From a virus: a stretch of 50,702 nt of DNA. The notes below the pieces were generated by a model, which ran no database searches, was not told the origin of the DNA, and saw only the letters and a program-made list of their open reading frames with translations. The number at the start of each line of letters is the position of its first letter. The first letter of the stretch is position 1. Location: positions 1 to 50,702 of IMG/VR virus record IMGVR_UViG_3300024339_000480; one strand, given 5' to 3'. Made by a program: the position numbers and the translations under genes. Below are positions 23,785 through 33,600 of this stretch, piece after piece.

Positions 23785-23813
23785 ATTATAAAATAAATTT
23801 ATGAGATAGACAA
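23785..23813 (-). promoter_or_regulatory. Sigma-70-type promoter for gp55
   Basis: Minus strand: -35 TTGTCT (23813-23808), 17-base spacer, -10 TATAAT (23790-23785). The start would be near 23778, 25 bases before the gp55 ATG. Host-type control fits an early or middle gene. Confidence 0.5.
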
Positions 23814-23832
23814 GTATTATTTGATTATATAC

Positions 23833-23849
23833 GCATATTGTCAATATGC
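23833..23849. promoter_or_regulatory. 17-bp palindrome next to a late promoter (operator candidate)
   Basis: GCATATTG-T-CAATATGC is a perfect 8-bp inverted repeat with a one-base centre. It touches the CTAAATA element at 23849 and lies between divergent gp55 and baseplate promoters, an ideal place for a repressor. Confidence 0.5.
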
Positions 23850-23855
23850 TAAATA
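23849..23855 (+). promoter_or_regulatory. Late promoter of the baseplate operon (CTAAATA)
   Basis: CTAAATA lies 30 bases before the ATG at 23879, matching the spacing and form of the elements at 30637, 46176 and 48131. Confidence 0.5.
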
Positions 23856-23878
23856 AGATAATAAGGTAATCTATTGTA

Positions 23879-26047
23879 ATGGCATCACAAACTCAAATAT
23901 TATATCAACAATTAATAGACCAAGGTTATAGTCCAGATCGAGCCGCTGACACAGCGATATCGCAGACAGGCGGGGATATAGATGATTTTGAATTCGGAAT
24001 GTACAACGAACTAGTAGATCTTAATGTTATAGAAGAACAAAGAGTTGCCGAGTTAAGAGCTCAAGGTGCTAGGTTCTCGCAAGAAATAACCACAATAGAA
24101 GAACTAGATACACAAACAACAACTTCTGCAACAGGCGGCAATACTGTTACTTTTATTAGTGCCACAAGCGAACATAATAGTCAAAGTATAGAATTAAATA
24201 ATGAAGCCGTTGACGCATCGGAATTAGCTATTGCTCGTAGAGATCAGATATTTAATGAAACACGAGCTAATGGTGGTAGTAAAGGAGATGCATTACGAGC
24301 ATTAAGATCGGATAGTGAATATAAAAGCCTTCAATCAGACGCGGCAGTTGCGTTGCGAAAATCAGTTAACGCAAAGACTGTTGTACCTGCTCGAATTGAA
24401 GTCAGAGATGTAAGTGGAAATTTATTAGATAGTGGTGATAGTATCAATGATGTTGATACTAGCAATTCTACGCAAAATGTAGTAATTAATACAGAACCAA
24501 CAACTACAGTGCCGCTCGATGCTCCTCTAAATGATCAAGATACTTTTACGGAAACAGTAGCAAATCCAGTTTCAACTTTTGGTTTTGACGAACCTACACT
24601 TAATCCGGATAATCCTAACAGGACAATAGGCGGTGGTGTAAATCCATTATTATCTCTAGAAGAACAAGAAGCAGAACTAACGATAATTAATGCAGAAAAC
24701 AGAGGCGGCCCTGTTATTACAGAACCTGCTCCAGTTGATGATTTAGTATTCGATGATGAGCTTGGTGAATTTGTGCCAAGAGAAGATTTAGCTGGTGTCC
24801 CTGGGTTTGATGAAAATCCAACTGGACCATTACCGGTAGATGATCCTTTAAACGTCCAAGATACTTCCACTGAAAACATTACGCCAAATAATTTAGTATT
24901 CGATGAGGAGTTAGGCGAATATGTACCTGCTGAAGATTTAGCTGGTGTCCCTGGGTTTGATGAAAATCCAACTGGACCATTACCGGTAGATGAAGAAGTA
25001 GTCCGGGATGGCTTTGGTTGTTTGCCAGGCGAGACATACGATGATGAAAGCTTAGTTTGTGTACCTAGCGGTCGAACTATTGAAGGCTTACAAGAGGGTG
25101 GGTTAGACGACTTTGGGTGTAAAATTGGGCTTGAGTTTTATGATGACGAGAATGGCATTTGTGTACCAAATGGTAAAAATGCTTCCGATATACAACAGCC
25201 ACCACCTTCTAAGCCTGTTCCAAAGGATGTTCAGGAAGCTAGACGAAAGATTGATAAAGGTGATTGGCGTGTAAGATTAAGTCTAGCACCTAATTCAGAA
25301 TACTTATATAACGATCCATTCGCTAGTGCAGGGATACTTGGCCCGTTAATTGCAACAGATGGTATTATCTTCCCTTACATGCCCAAAATCGATCAGACAT
25401 ATTATGCAACATATTCATCGCACGATTTAACACATAGTAATTACAGAGGGTATTTTTATCAGAATAGTTATCCAGCAGAGGTAATTATTAATGCTAAGTT
25501 CACAGCACAGGATACAAAAGAAGCAAATTATATGTTAGCTGTAGTACACTTTTTGAGAAGTTGTACTAAAATGTTTTATGGGCAGGATTCGGGTAATCCA
25601 CATCGCGGTGCTCCACCACCTTTATTATTTTTGCGAGGGTTGGGTGAATTCCAGTACAACGAACATCCTTGTGCTGTAACAATGTTTAATTATAACTTAC
25701 CGGATGATGTTGATTATATTAAAGCAGGGGATGCTCCTGCTACTAACTTTGATTTTTTAGGCGGTCTTAAAAATAGTGGACATAGGAGTTGGAGTAGTAA
25801 AATTTCTAGACTATTATCATCGGGACTATCCTCTGGAGCGCAAGATACATTTCAATCTAGTACGAGTTTAACTGAAAATAATCAGAAATTTAGTCCATTT
25901 TCTATAGCAGAAGGAGCAACATATGTTCCTACTACATTAGATATACAATTTACTCTATTACCAATACAGACACGTAAACAAGTTAGTCAACAATACAGCA
26001 ATAAGTACTATGGCTATGGAACACTCACACGCAAAGGATTCTGGTAA
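23879..26047 (+). CDS. Baseplate tail-tube cap-type protein (gp48/gp54-like) with long disordered insert
   Basis: 722 residues. The N-terminus (QILYQQLIDQGYSPDRAADT) looks like a small three-helix UBA-like domain. Residues ~90-460 are acidic low complexity with a 50-residue tandem repeat and two Cys motifs (FGCLPGETYDDESLVCVPSG; FGCKIGLEFYDDENGICVPN). The C-terminal ~265 residues (DWRVRLSLAPNSEYLYND, FPYMPKIDQTYYATYSSHDL, FHFL-type helix, LLFLRGLGEFQYNEHPCAV) are the conserved structural part and resemble the tube-cap proteins found before gp53 in marine T4-like phages. T4 gp48 and gp54 are about 320-364 residues, so the insert is extra. gp48 versus gp54 cannot be decided here. Confidence 0.5.
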   Translation: MASQTQILYQQLIDQGYSPDRAADTAISQTGGDIDDFEFGMYNELVDLNVIEEQRVAELRAQGARFSQEITTIEELDTQTTTSATGGNTVTFISATSEHNSQSIELNNEAVDASELAIARRDQIFNETRANGGSKGDALRALRSDSEYKSLQSDAAVALRKSVNAKTVVPARIEVRDVSGNLLDSGDSINDVDTSNSTQNVVINTEPTTTVPLDAPLNDQDTFTETVANPVSTFGFDEPTLNPDNPNRTIGGGVNPLLSLEEQEAELTIINAENRGGPVITEPAPVDDLVFDDELGEFVPREDLAGVPGFDENPTGPLPVDDPLNVQDTSTENITPNNLVFDEELGEYVPAEDLAGVPGFDENPTGPLPVDEEVVRDGFGCLPGETYDDESLVCVPSGRTIEGLQEGGLDDFGCKIGLEFYDDENGICVPNGKNASDIQQPPPSKPVPKDVQEARRKIDKGDWRVRLSLAPNSEYLYNDPFASAGILGPLIATDGIIFPYMPKIDQTYYATYSSHDLTHSNYRGYFYQNSYPAEVIINAKFTAQDTKEANYMLAVVHFLRSCTKMFYGQDSGNPHRGAPPPLLFLRGLGEFQYNEHPCAVTMFNYNLPDDVDYIKAGDAPATNFDFLGGLKNSGHRSWSSKISRLLSSGLSSGAQDTFQSSTSLTENNQKFSPFSIAEGATYVPTTLDIQFTLLPIQTRKQVSQQYSNKYYGYGTLTRKGFW
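24782..24993. repeat. 150-bp period direct repeat in the tube-cap gene
   Basis: A 62-base block is repeated exactly at 24782-24843 and 24932-24993; the flanks between are degenerate copies. It encodes EDLAGVPGFDENPTGPLPVD twice. Confidence 0.5.
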
Positions 26048-26340
26048 TGTATAAATCAACTAGTGCTTATTTCGGAACTGCGATTACTGGTAATTATTTA
26101 GATATAATGGTTAATCGTGGTATACCTAAATTAGATGATGATAAGTTGTTTATAATCAACGAAACATACAGTTTAAGGCCCGATTTATTAGCATTTGATT
26201 TATACAGTGATGCTGATTTATGGTGGGTATTTGCACAACGAAACCCAAATACATTAATAAATCCATTATATGATTTTTTGGTAGGTACAGAGATATATCT
26301 ACCAAAGCTATCGACATTAAAACAGACATTAGGGTTCTAA
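26047..26340 (+). CDS. 53: Baseplate wedge protein, T4 gp53 family
   Basis: 97 residues. The core YSLRPDLLAFDLYSDADLWWVFAQRNPN with DFLVGTEIYLP is the gp53 signature (a LysM-like fold in T4 that clamps wedge to wedge). T4 gp53 is about twice as long, so this is a minimal version. The start overlaps the upstream stop (TAATG) and the stop abuts the next ATG, so translation is coupled on both sides. Confidence 0.5.
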   Translation: MYKSTSAYFGTAITGNYLDIMVNRGIPKLDDDKLFIINETYSLRPDLLAFDLYSDADLWWVFAQRNPNTLINPLYDFLVGTEIYLPKLSTLKQTLGF

Positions 26341-28821
26341 ATGACCGAGATTAAAAATAAACCAGGTATATCTAGCGCAGGTAGAATAGTTCAATCCGAC
26401 AGAAATGCCAAAGCAGAAGGTGCAATAGAACAAGATCCAGCAACTTTGCCTGGCATAGCAGTAACACCAGAAGAATCAAAACTATTAAATAATCAATCAC
26501 AACAATCAATTATTAACTCTAGTGCTACTAGTGCTAATTCAGTGGCTTCGATAGGAGGCAATACTAACGCTATAAAGCCAACATTAGATAACTCTCCAGG
26601 CAGAATATTAAAAGAAGGCGCCCCTGGTTCTACATCACCTGATATATTTAATAAAAAGGGCAAAAAGAATCAAGAAGAAGTAGATAGCAAAGATACTGTT
26701 TTTAAAGAAGGTGCAAGCCCTGTTGCTAGTGAGTTTATAAAGAATATAACTGCACGTCCTAACATATTCACACAGTTTGCTTCAATGACATACTCGATAA
26801 GCATTTATTTAATGAATCCACAACAATATACATCTATGATATCTACGGGTAATAGATCTGTGCAAGGATTAACTCTAATAATGCAGAGTGCTGGGATAGA
26901 TAATAATGATAGTATAGTTAATGGTAATTTCGGTGCTATCAGAAGCGAGTTTTTTCCTGTTGATTTTTATATAGATAAAGTCGAACTAAAAGGTTTAGTG
27001 TCAGGAACATCAGTGAATGCTCCGCATAATGTATTTGAGATGAGTTTTACAATTACGGAGCCTAACGATTTAAGTTTTTTAGAGAGACTGCATGGAGCTG
27101 TACAACAGTATAATATAAACGAGGGTATTAGCAAAGATAGAATTAACTATGCCGCCCAAAACTTTTTAATGGTAGTAAGATTCTATGGATATGATCAACA
27201 TGGGAAAATAGTATCAGGTAGTGATTTAGGTGTAGTGCCTGGAAGTGATACTACTAGTATTACAGAGAAGTTTATTCCATTTCAGTTTTCAGGTATACAA
27301 TTTGGAATTGCCAATCAATTTGTAGAATATCGTTGTAAGGCTGTAGCCCCACAGACACAAGCGATTAGTTCTGCTAGATCTACTATACCGTTTAATGTGG
27401 AACTCGAGGGACAGACGCTACACGCTCTGTTTAATGGGCCGGGAGATGCGGCTACGGTATTACAGTTAGATCATGGCATTAGACCAAGAAGTGATGATAC
27501 TGGATTATCTTTTGCTTTTATTGAAAAACATGCATCTGGGTTAACCGATTCATTAAATGAACATTACAAACGGGAAGCAGAGAAGAAGAATTACGAGATT
27601 CCAGATGAATATATAATCTTTTTTGAAAAAGATAGTAAAATAGATAGAGCTACTGTAGCAAAACCAGGAATAACAGAAAAAGAAAGGACTAGTATGTCCC
27701 CACAAGCTACTGCATCTGATAAGTTGCTAACTAGTAAAGGATCCGTTAATAAAGATAGACGGTTATATTCAGTAACAGCCGGTATGTCTATACTTCAATT
27801 TATCGATTTAGTTATGAGGACAAGTAGTTATATTACTAGTCAACAGAATTTTGTCATTGATGAAGTTACAGGCGAAGCTAAGTTAAACGGAGCATCAAAT
27901 AAAGTCCTCCAATGGTATAAAATTAGAACAGAAGTAACACCGATTGGGTATGACAATAAACGCAACGATTATGCATACCGGATGAAATATATTGTTTCTA
28001 GGTATCTAGTTAACAATGTTAGAACACCTTATTTTCCTATTGCAAAATATAGAGGAGTACACAAAAAGTACAACTACTGGTTCACAGGCGAGAATACAGA
28101 AGTACTAAACTTTACACAAGATTACAACTATTTGTATTTCCAATCGTTTGGTCCAGAACTAAAAGGATTACCGAAGTTACAAAATAATGCCAGAGAGATT
28201 GAAAAGCGTTATTATCAGGCTAGTAGTGCAGAGAGTAGTCAAGGTGGCAAAAATAAATCAAATGAACCTGCGGCTAATGCGGCTGAAATATTATACAGCC
28301 CAGCTGACCAAGCACAAGCTAAGTTAGAAATTTTAGGTGATCCAGACTGGATTGCACAAAGTGAAATATTCTACGGTGCAGATAAAAGTTTAAAAGATGT
28401 GGGTTTAGGACCATTTATGACTGATGGCTCGGTTAATTATGATGCGTCAGAAGTGTTATTCTCTATAAATTACAATACAAACACAGATTATAATTTATTC
28501 ACTGGTATAGCTAATGTTGGTAAAGATAATTACGGGCAGAAGTTAGATAGTGGTATACCTGGAGATTCTAGGATTAGTTTAGTGTATAGGGCTAATACAA
28601 TTACCACTAAGTTATCTAAAGGTAAGTTTACACAGGAATTAGAAGGGACATTAATGTTATTCCCGACAGAAGAGCAACGAGTTAAACAAAATACGGAGTT
28701 AGCAGGTCCACCTGGGTTTCAAACTTCTAATGTTAAGATAGACCCATCTGCAGGTGATGCATTAACTGTGTTACGTGCTCGTGGACATAGTGGAAATCAA
28801 CAAAATACGGATTTTAACTAA
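26341..28821 (+). CDS. Large baseplate hub protein, probable gp27 counterpart
   Basis: 826 residues. The first ~130 are polar and disordered. Then ARPNIFTQFASMTYSISIYL, the hydrophobic LTLIMQSAGI, EFFPVDFYIDKVELKG and FEMSFTITEPNDLSFLERLH form a conserved domain, and YRMKYIVSRYLVNNVRTPYF lies in the C-terminal half. I infer the gp27 hub role because it directly precedes gp5, the spike that sits on gp27 in T4, and because its length suits a hub with extra domains. Sequence similarity to T4 gp27 is not evident by eye. The stop overlaps the gp5 start (TAATG). Confidence 0.5.
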   Translation: MTEIKNKPGISSAGRIVQSDRNAKAEGAIEQDPATLPGIAVTPEESKLLNNQSQQSIINSSATSANSVASIGGNTNAIKPTLDNSPGRILKEGAPGSTSPDIFNKKGKKNQEEVDSKDTVFKEGASPVASEFIKNITARPNIFTQFASMTYSISIYLMNPQQYTSMISTGNRSVQGLTLIMQSAGIDNNDSIVNGNFGAIRSEFFPVDFYIDKVELKGLVSGTSVNAPHNVFEMSFTITEPNDLSFLERLHGAVQQYNINEGISKDRINYAAQNFLMVVRFYGYDQHGKIVSGSDLGVVPGSDTTSITEKFIPFQFSGIQFGIANQFVEYRCKAVAPQTQAISSARSTIPFNVELEGQTLHALFNGPGDAATVLQLDHGIRPRSDDTGLSFAFIEKHASGLTDSLNEHYKREAEKKNYEIPDEYIIFFEKDSKIDRATVAKPGITEKERTSMSPQATASDKLLTSKGSVNKDRRLYSVTAGMSILQFIDLVMRTSSYITSQQNFVIDEVTGEAKLNGASNKVLQWYKIRTEVTPIGYDNKRNDYAYRMKYIVSRYLVNNVRTPYFPIAKYRGVHKKYNYWFTGENTEVLNFTQDYNYLYFQSFGPELKGLPKLQNNAREIEKRYYQASSAESSQGGKNKSNEPAANAAEILYSPADQAQAKLEILGDPDWIAQSEIFYGADKSLKDVGLGPFMTDGSVNYDASEVLFSINYNTNTDYNLFTGIANVGKDNYGQKLDSGIPGDSRISLVYRANTITTKLSKGKFTQELEGTLMLFPTEEQRVKQNTELAGPPGFQTSNVKIDPSAGDALTVLRARGHSGNQQNTDFN

Positions 28822-30230
28822 TGGCAGAAAGTATACAACGAAGCAGAGGTAGGCCGAGTGGATATAAACTCGATAGGGGTAATGTTCCTAATGAAGGTGG
28901 TCCGTTCATCGGCGAAGTAATGAATAATGTAGACCCTACTAAAAATGGTAGGGTACAAGTCTATATTGAAGAACTTGCTAAACCAGATAAAAATGATTCT
29001 TCGGGTTGGAGAACAGTATCTTATCTAACACCATTTTATGGTTCGACACTGCATTCTGGTGTTACAACAGGCGATGGTACATATCCAGGCAACTCTAATT
29101 CGTATGGTATGTGGTTTACAGCACCAGATTTAGGCATTAGAGTAATGTGCTTTTTCGTTAATGGGGATCCTAACTTTGGCTATTATGTAGGATGTGTACC
29201 AGAATCAGGACTTAATCACATGATCCCTGCGGTAGCGGGCAGTGATAAAAACTCTTCTGGAGCACAAACACCTGTAACTGAAATTAATCACAAGAACAAT
29301 GCAATTAACGAAGATCCTAGATTTTTTGATCAAAACAAGCCAGTGCATTCGTATGTTGCTGGCACAATGCTACAACAAGGGCTAGATAAAGACACAGTAA
29401 GAGGTCCAATTAATTCTTCTGCACAAAGAGAAAGCCCAAGTAACGCATATGGTATTACTACACCAGGACGTCCTGTTTATGCAGGTGGTTATTCAGATGC
29501 TACTGTTAAACAAACATTAGAAGCTAACACAGTTACTAAAGCAGATGCAAAAATAATTGGTCGTCGTGGCGGACATAGTTTTGTTATGGATGATGGTGAC
29601 TTAGAAGGTAATAATCAACTAGTTAGAATTAGAACTAGTAAAGGTCATCAAATAACAATGAGCGATGATGGTGATAGTTTTTATATCACTCACGCTAATG
29701 GACAATCATGGATTGAGTTGGGCAAAGAAGGCACAGTTGATGTATATAGTTCTAATAGTGTGAATGTTAGGACAGAAGGGAGTATTAATTTACATGCAGA
29801 CGATGACATTAACTTACAAGCTGGCAGAGCGGTAAACATTAAAGGTAATAGTTCAGTAACACTTGAATCTCCAGCACAAATTGGCATTAAGAGCGATGGC
29901 ACAATAGCATTAGTGTCTAGTGGGCAGACTACAGTAAATTCTGGCGGCAATTTTGCTGTAGTTGCTCCTAGAATTGATTGGCAAGATGCACCGACACTAA
30001 GTGTATCAGCAATACCAACAACTATATACGATGATGTTAAGTACAAGAACGAATGGATACCAGATACAGGCAAAATTACTAGTATTTCGACTCGCGTTCC
30101 GACACACGAACCGTATAACGCTCATAATAGTAGTATAACTGCTACAGCAACATCAATAAACAGAACAACAATGGATGCCGACATAGTGGCATTAATCAAT
30201 AACTTAAAGGTGAATCCACCTAAATATTAG
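28821..30230 (+). CDS. 5: Baseplate central spike, T4 gp5-like, without lysozyme domain
   Basis: 469 residues. The N-terminal OB-fold region has GPFIGEVMNNVDPTKNGRVQVYIEEL (about 27-52), WRTVSYLTPFYG and GMWFTAPDLGIRVMCFFVNG. A linker follows, then GRRGGHSFVMDDGD, LVRIRTSKGHQITMSDDGDS and a beta-helix of short repeats (VDVYSSNSVNVRTEGSINLH, LQAGRAVNIKGNS). This is the VgrG/gp5 spike pattern. T4's internal lysozyme domain is absent between OB fold and helix, as in many marine T4-like phages, so peptidoglycan digestion must come from another protein. Confidence 0.5.
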   Translation: MAESIQRSRGRPSGYKLDRGNVPNEGGPFIGEVMNNVDPTKNGRVQVYIEELAKPDKNDSSGWRTVSYLTPFYGSTLHSGVTTGDGTYPGNSNSYGMWFTAPDLGIRVMCFFVNGDPNFGYYVGCVPESGLNHMIPAVAGSDKNSSGAQTPVTEINHKNNAINEDPRFFDQNKPVHSYVAGTMLQQGLDKDTVRGPINSSAQRESPSNAYGITTPGRPVYAGGYSDATVKQTLEANTVTKADAKIIGRRGGHSFVMDDGDLEGNNQLVRIRTSKGHQITMSDDGDSFYITHANGQSWIELGKEGTVDVYSSNSVNVRTEGSINLHADDDINLQAGRAVNIKGNSSVTLESPAQIGIKSDGTIALVSSGQTTVNSGGNFAVVAPRIDWQDAPTLSVSAIPTTIYDDVKYKNEWIPDTGKITSISTRVPTHEPYNAHNSSITATATSINRTTMDADIVALINNLKVNPPKY

Positions 30231-30240
30231 AGGATAACTT

Positions 30241-30615
30241 ATGGCAAGATTCAAAGGATTTAACACAATTGGACAACACAAGAAGTTTACATTAACGGAT
30301 CGTGATTTAGTTATTCGCGATTTGCTTAATGCTTTAAACATAAGAGAAGGTGAGTTACCAGGCAAACCCGAGTTTGGTACTGGAATTTGGAATTATGTAT
30401 TTGAGCCTAACTTACCAGAGACTGAACGTAGAATTGTTGCAGAGATGCAAGAATTAATTGACGCAGATCCTAGGATTGTTGCAGATAACATCAATGCGTT
30501 CTCACAGGAGAATGGAATAATGATAGAATTAAGGGTTAGGGTATTGCCTAACGTAGAACCTGAGACACTAAAGTTATTGTTTAACGAAGAATCTAACACA
30601 GCTGAAATTGTATAA
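30241..30615 (+). CDS. 25: Baseplate wedge protein, T4 gp25 family
   Basis: 124 residues. DLVIRDLLNALNIREGELPGKPEFGTGIWNYVFEPN is the gp25/lysozyme-like baseplate signature shared with phage and type VI secretion sheath initiators; the EPR-like core motif appears as FEPNLPE. It begins the sheath on the baseplate. It lies between gp5 and gp6 as in T4, ten bases after the gp5 stop with AGAGGATAACTT as a ribosome site. Confidence 0.5.
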   Translation: MARFKGFNTIGQHKKFTLTDRDLVIRDLLNALNIREGELPGKPEFGTGIWNYVFEPNLPETERRIVAEMQELIDADPRIVADNINAFSQENGIMIELRVRVLPNVEPETLKLLFNEESNTAEIV

Positions 30616-30636
30616 TAACCGAACATAATAATTGCC

Positions 30637-30643
30637 ATAAATA
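30637..30643 (+). promoter_or_regulatory. Late promoter for gp6 and the giant gene (ATAAATA)
   Basis: CATAAATAAC lies 28 bases before the gp6 ATG. It is followed by AAAAGG, a modest ribosome site. Confidence 0.5.
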
Positions 30644-30664
30644 ACTAAAATAAAAGGTTTTCTT

Positions 30665-33600
30665 ATGGCAACTACTAGCAGACAGACAAGTATTTTCGGT
30701 GTACAAGATTGGAGAAGTATATATAAAACTTTCAACGAAGCGGATTTTCAGAGTTATAACTTTGAAACATTACGTAAAAGCTTCGTTGATTATTTAGAAC
30801 AATTCTATCCAGAGAATTTTAACGACTTCGTTGAAAGTTCAGAGTTCATTGCGTTAATTGATTTAATGGCTTTTATGGGTCAATCATTAAGCTACAGAAC
30901 AGATCTTAACACTAGAGAAAATTTCATTGATACCGCTGAACGCAGAGACAGCGTCATAAAACTAGCTAATCTAGTTGGTTATACTCCAAAACGGAACGAA
31001 ACATCTACAGGCTTTTTAAAAGTAGATTCTATAAGTACAACCGAGAATGTATTTGACTTTAATAACAATAGTTTAGCTAATGTTACTATTAGGTGGTTTG
31101 ATCAAACTAATCCAGATTGGCAAGAACAATTTACAGCTATTATTAATGCAATGTTAGTAAGTAGTCAATCTATTGGTCGAGCAAGTAATGTTGCCGAAAT
31201 ACTAGGTATTACACATAGTGAGTACACAATTAAGTTGACTAACAACTTACTTCCTGCTATTCCATTTACTTCGACCGTCGATGATATTAATATGACATTC
31301 GAAGCTATACATAGCACATCTGTTAATGACACAAAAATATATGAACCTGCCCCAAGAGCAAGTAATAGTCTTAATGTATTGTACAGAGATGATCATAATG
31401 GATTTGGTAGCACTAATACTGGATATTTTTTCTATTTTAAACAGGGTGTCCTAGATAGTAGAGACTTTACAGTATCAGAGAGAATAGCTAACAGAACAAT
31501 AAATGTTGATATCGAAGGTATTAACAATTCAGATGTGTGGTTATACCAAGTGAATCAAACGACTGGTGATTTAACATTATGGGAACAAGTAGAGAGTGTT
31601 TTTGCTATAAATGAGCAGTCAGGTATTACAGAGAGACAAGTATATAGTATTACTAGTAGATCTAACGATCAGATATCGCTTGTATTTGGTGATGGTGTAT
31701 TTGGTGAAATACCATCAGGATCATTTCGAGTATATGTAAGAAGTGGCAATGGATTAGATTATGTTATTAACCCAGAGAATATTTCTAGTGTATCATTAAC
31801 TATACCATATATTAGCAGGACAAACAAGATCGAGACTGTAACATTTAATGTTAGTCTTCAACAGAACATTAGTAATTCAGAGAGTAGAGAGGATTTAGAT
31901 GATATTAAACTAAATGCTCCAGCTAGATTCTATACACAAAATAGAATGGTAAACGGAGAGGATTATAATAATTTTCCGTATACACAGTTTAGTAGTATTA
32001 TCAAGAGTAAAGCAATTAACCGTTCTAGTGTAGGAGTGAGTAGGTATTTAGATTTAGTTGACCCTACTGGGAAGTTTTCTAGCATTAACATTTTCGGCAA
32101 TGATGGGCTAATATACGAAGAATTCACAGAAGAAGAATTCACATTTACTTTTGTTGACAACAATGACATCGAAACAGCTATTGTAAACCAGTTAGAACCT
32201 ATTTTAGGCCTATCTGGGTCAACGCAATTTTATTATGATAAATTTACTAGACCCGCATTGAATTCTGGAGGGTCGTCCATTGATATGCAGTGGGATCAAA
32301 TTTCTTCTTTGGTTAATGAGACTACAGGGTATTTCACAGAGACAGGAAGTTCAACAGTATTGCCTGTAGGTAGTTCGGAGGCAGACAATAAACAATTTAT
32401 AGTTGAAGGTGCGTTGATTAGGTTCGAACCACCAGTTGGTCAGTATTTCGATAAAAATAATAAGTTACAGTCTGGAGTTCCTTTGCAATCAGGCGACAGA
32501 ACAGTAATATGGGCTAGTGTAATAAACTTAGATGGAAATGGTGCCGCTGTTAACACAGATGGTACAGGACCAGTAACACTCAACAGTTTTGTTCCAACTA
32601 ATGCTATACCAACAGAGGTTGTATCTGTGTTCAATGTTGATCTATCTTTTGACTTTAAACAGGAAATGCTACAACAAATAGAATTATTCCGTAACTTTGG
32701 TATTGGATATGATAATACTATAGGCGAATGGTATATTATAAATAGTGACAACTTAGATACTAGTGGAGAGTTTAGTGATGCGTTTGCTAAAGATACCAGT
32801 AACACAAATAAAGATGCTAGTTGGATAGCTAAGTTCATAGCAACTAATTCAATATATACAGTCTCAGCAAGGTTGCTAAAATATTTCTTCGCTAGTGTAC
32901 TAGAGACTAGGTTCTTTTTTGATTCGCACGACAGAATATTCGATGCAAGCACAGGCCATGTAATAAGCGATACTATCTATGTTTTAAAAACTAATACAAA
33001 AACATCGGCTGGGTCTGAACCGTTATTAACAGAATTAGCATTTGATATTATAGGACAGCCAGTTGAAGCAGATGGATACATTAATAACCATCTGGTAGAA
33101 GTTAGTCTAGCGGGTATCGCCGACCATTTAGAACATTCTCATAGTAGATCTATTCATGGTGATAGTCATCCAGACAGCTTTACTGATTTAGTTAATACAA
33201 CAGTATCGCCGACAGATAGAGTATTCTCGCAAAGAACTGTTGATGCTGATAATTTAGAAAAATTTATTCCATTGGGCGAGAATGTTGTTAATGAAGATTA
33301 CACAACGGAAATATCAATAGAAGATGATATTTCCACATTTGAAGTTGGACAACTATTTTATGCCACAACAGATGATAAATTCTTTGAGGTTACGTTAAAT
33401 GGCGGTGATAAAATCTTAACAGAAAGAACTGATATCATACTTAAAGTGGGCAGAGATGGATTACAGTTTAGATACAACCATAATAGTGGTGAAACTCATA
33501 GAATTAATCCAGGAATAACAAATATCATTGATATCTTCTTGGTAACCTCATCATATCACAATGAGTATAAACAGTACCTAGAGGATTCTACTGATACAAT

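Noticed and set aside
24535-24879. Minus-strand frame opposite the tube-cap gene
   Set aside because: Antisense shadow of the acidic repeat; Ser/Pro-rich, no start signal.
28821-30230. Lysozyme domain in gp5
   Set aside because: No lysozyme segment lies between the OB fold and the beta-helix; the spike appears non-enzymatic.
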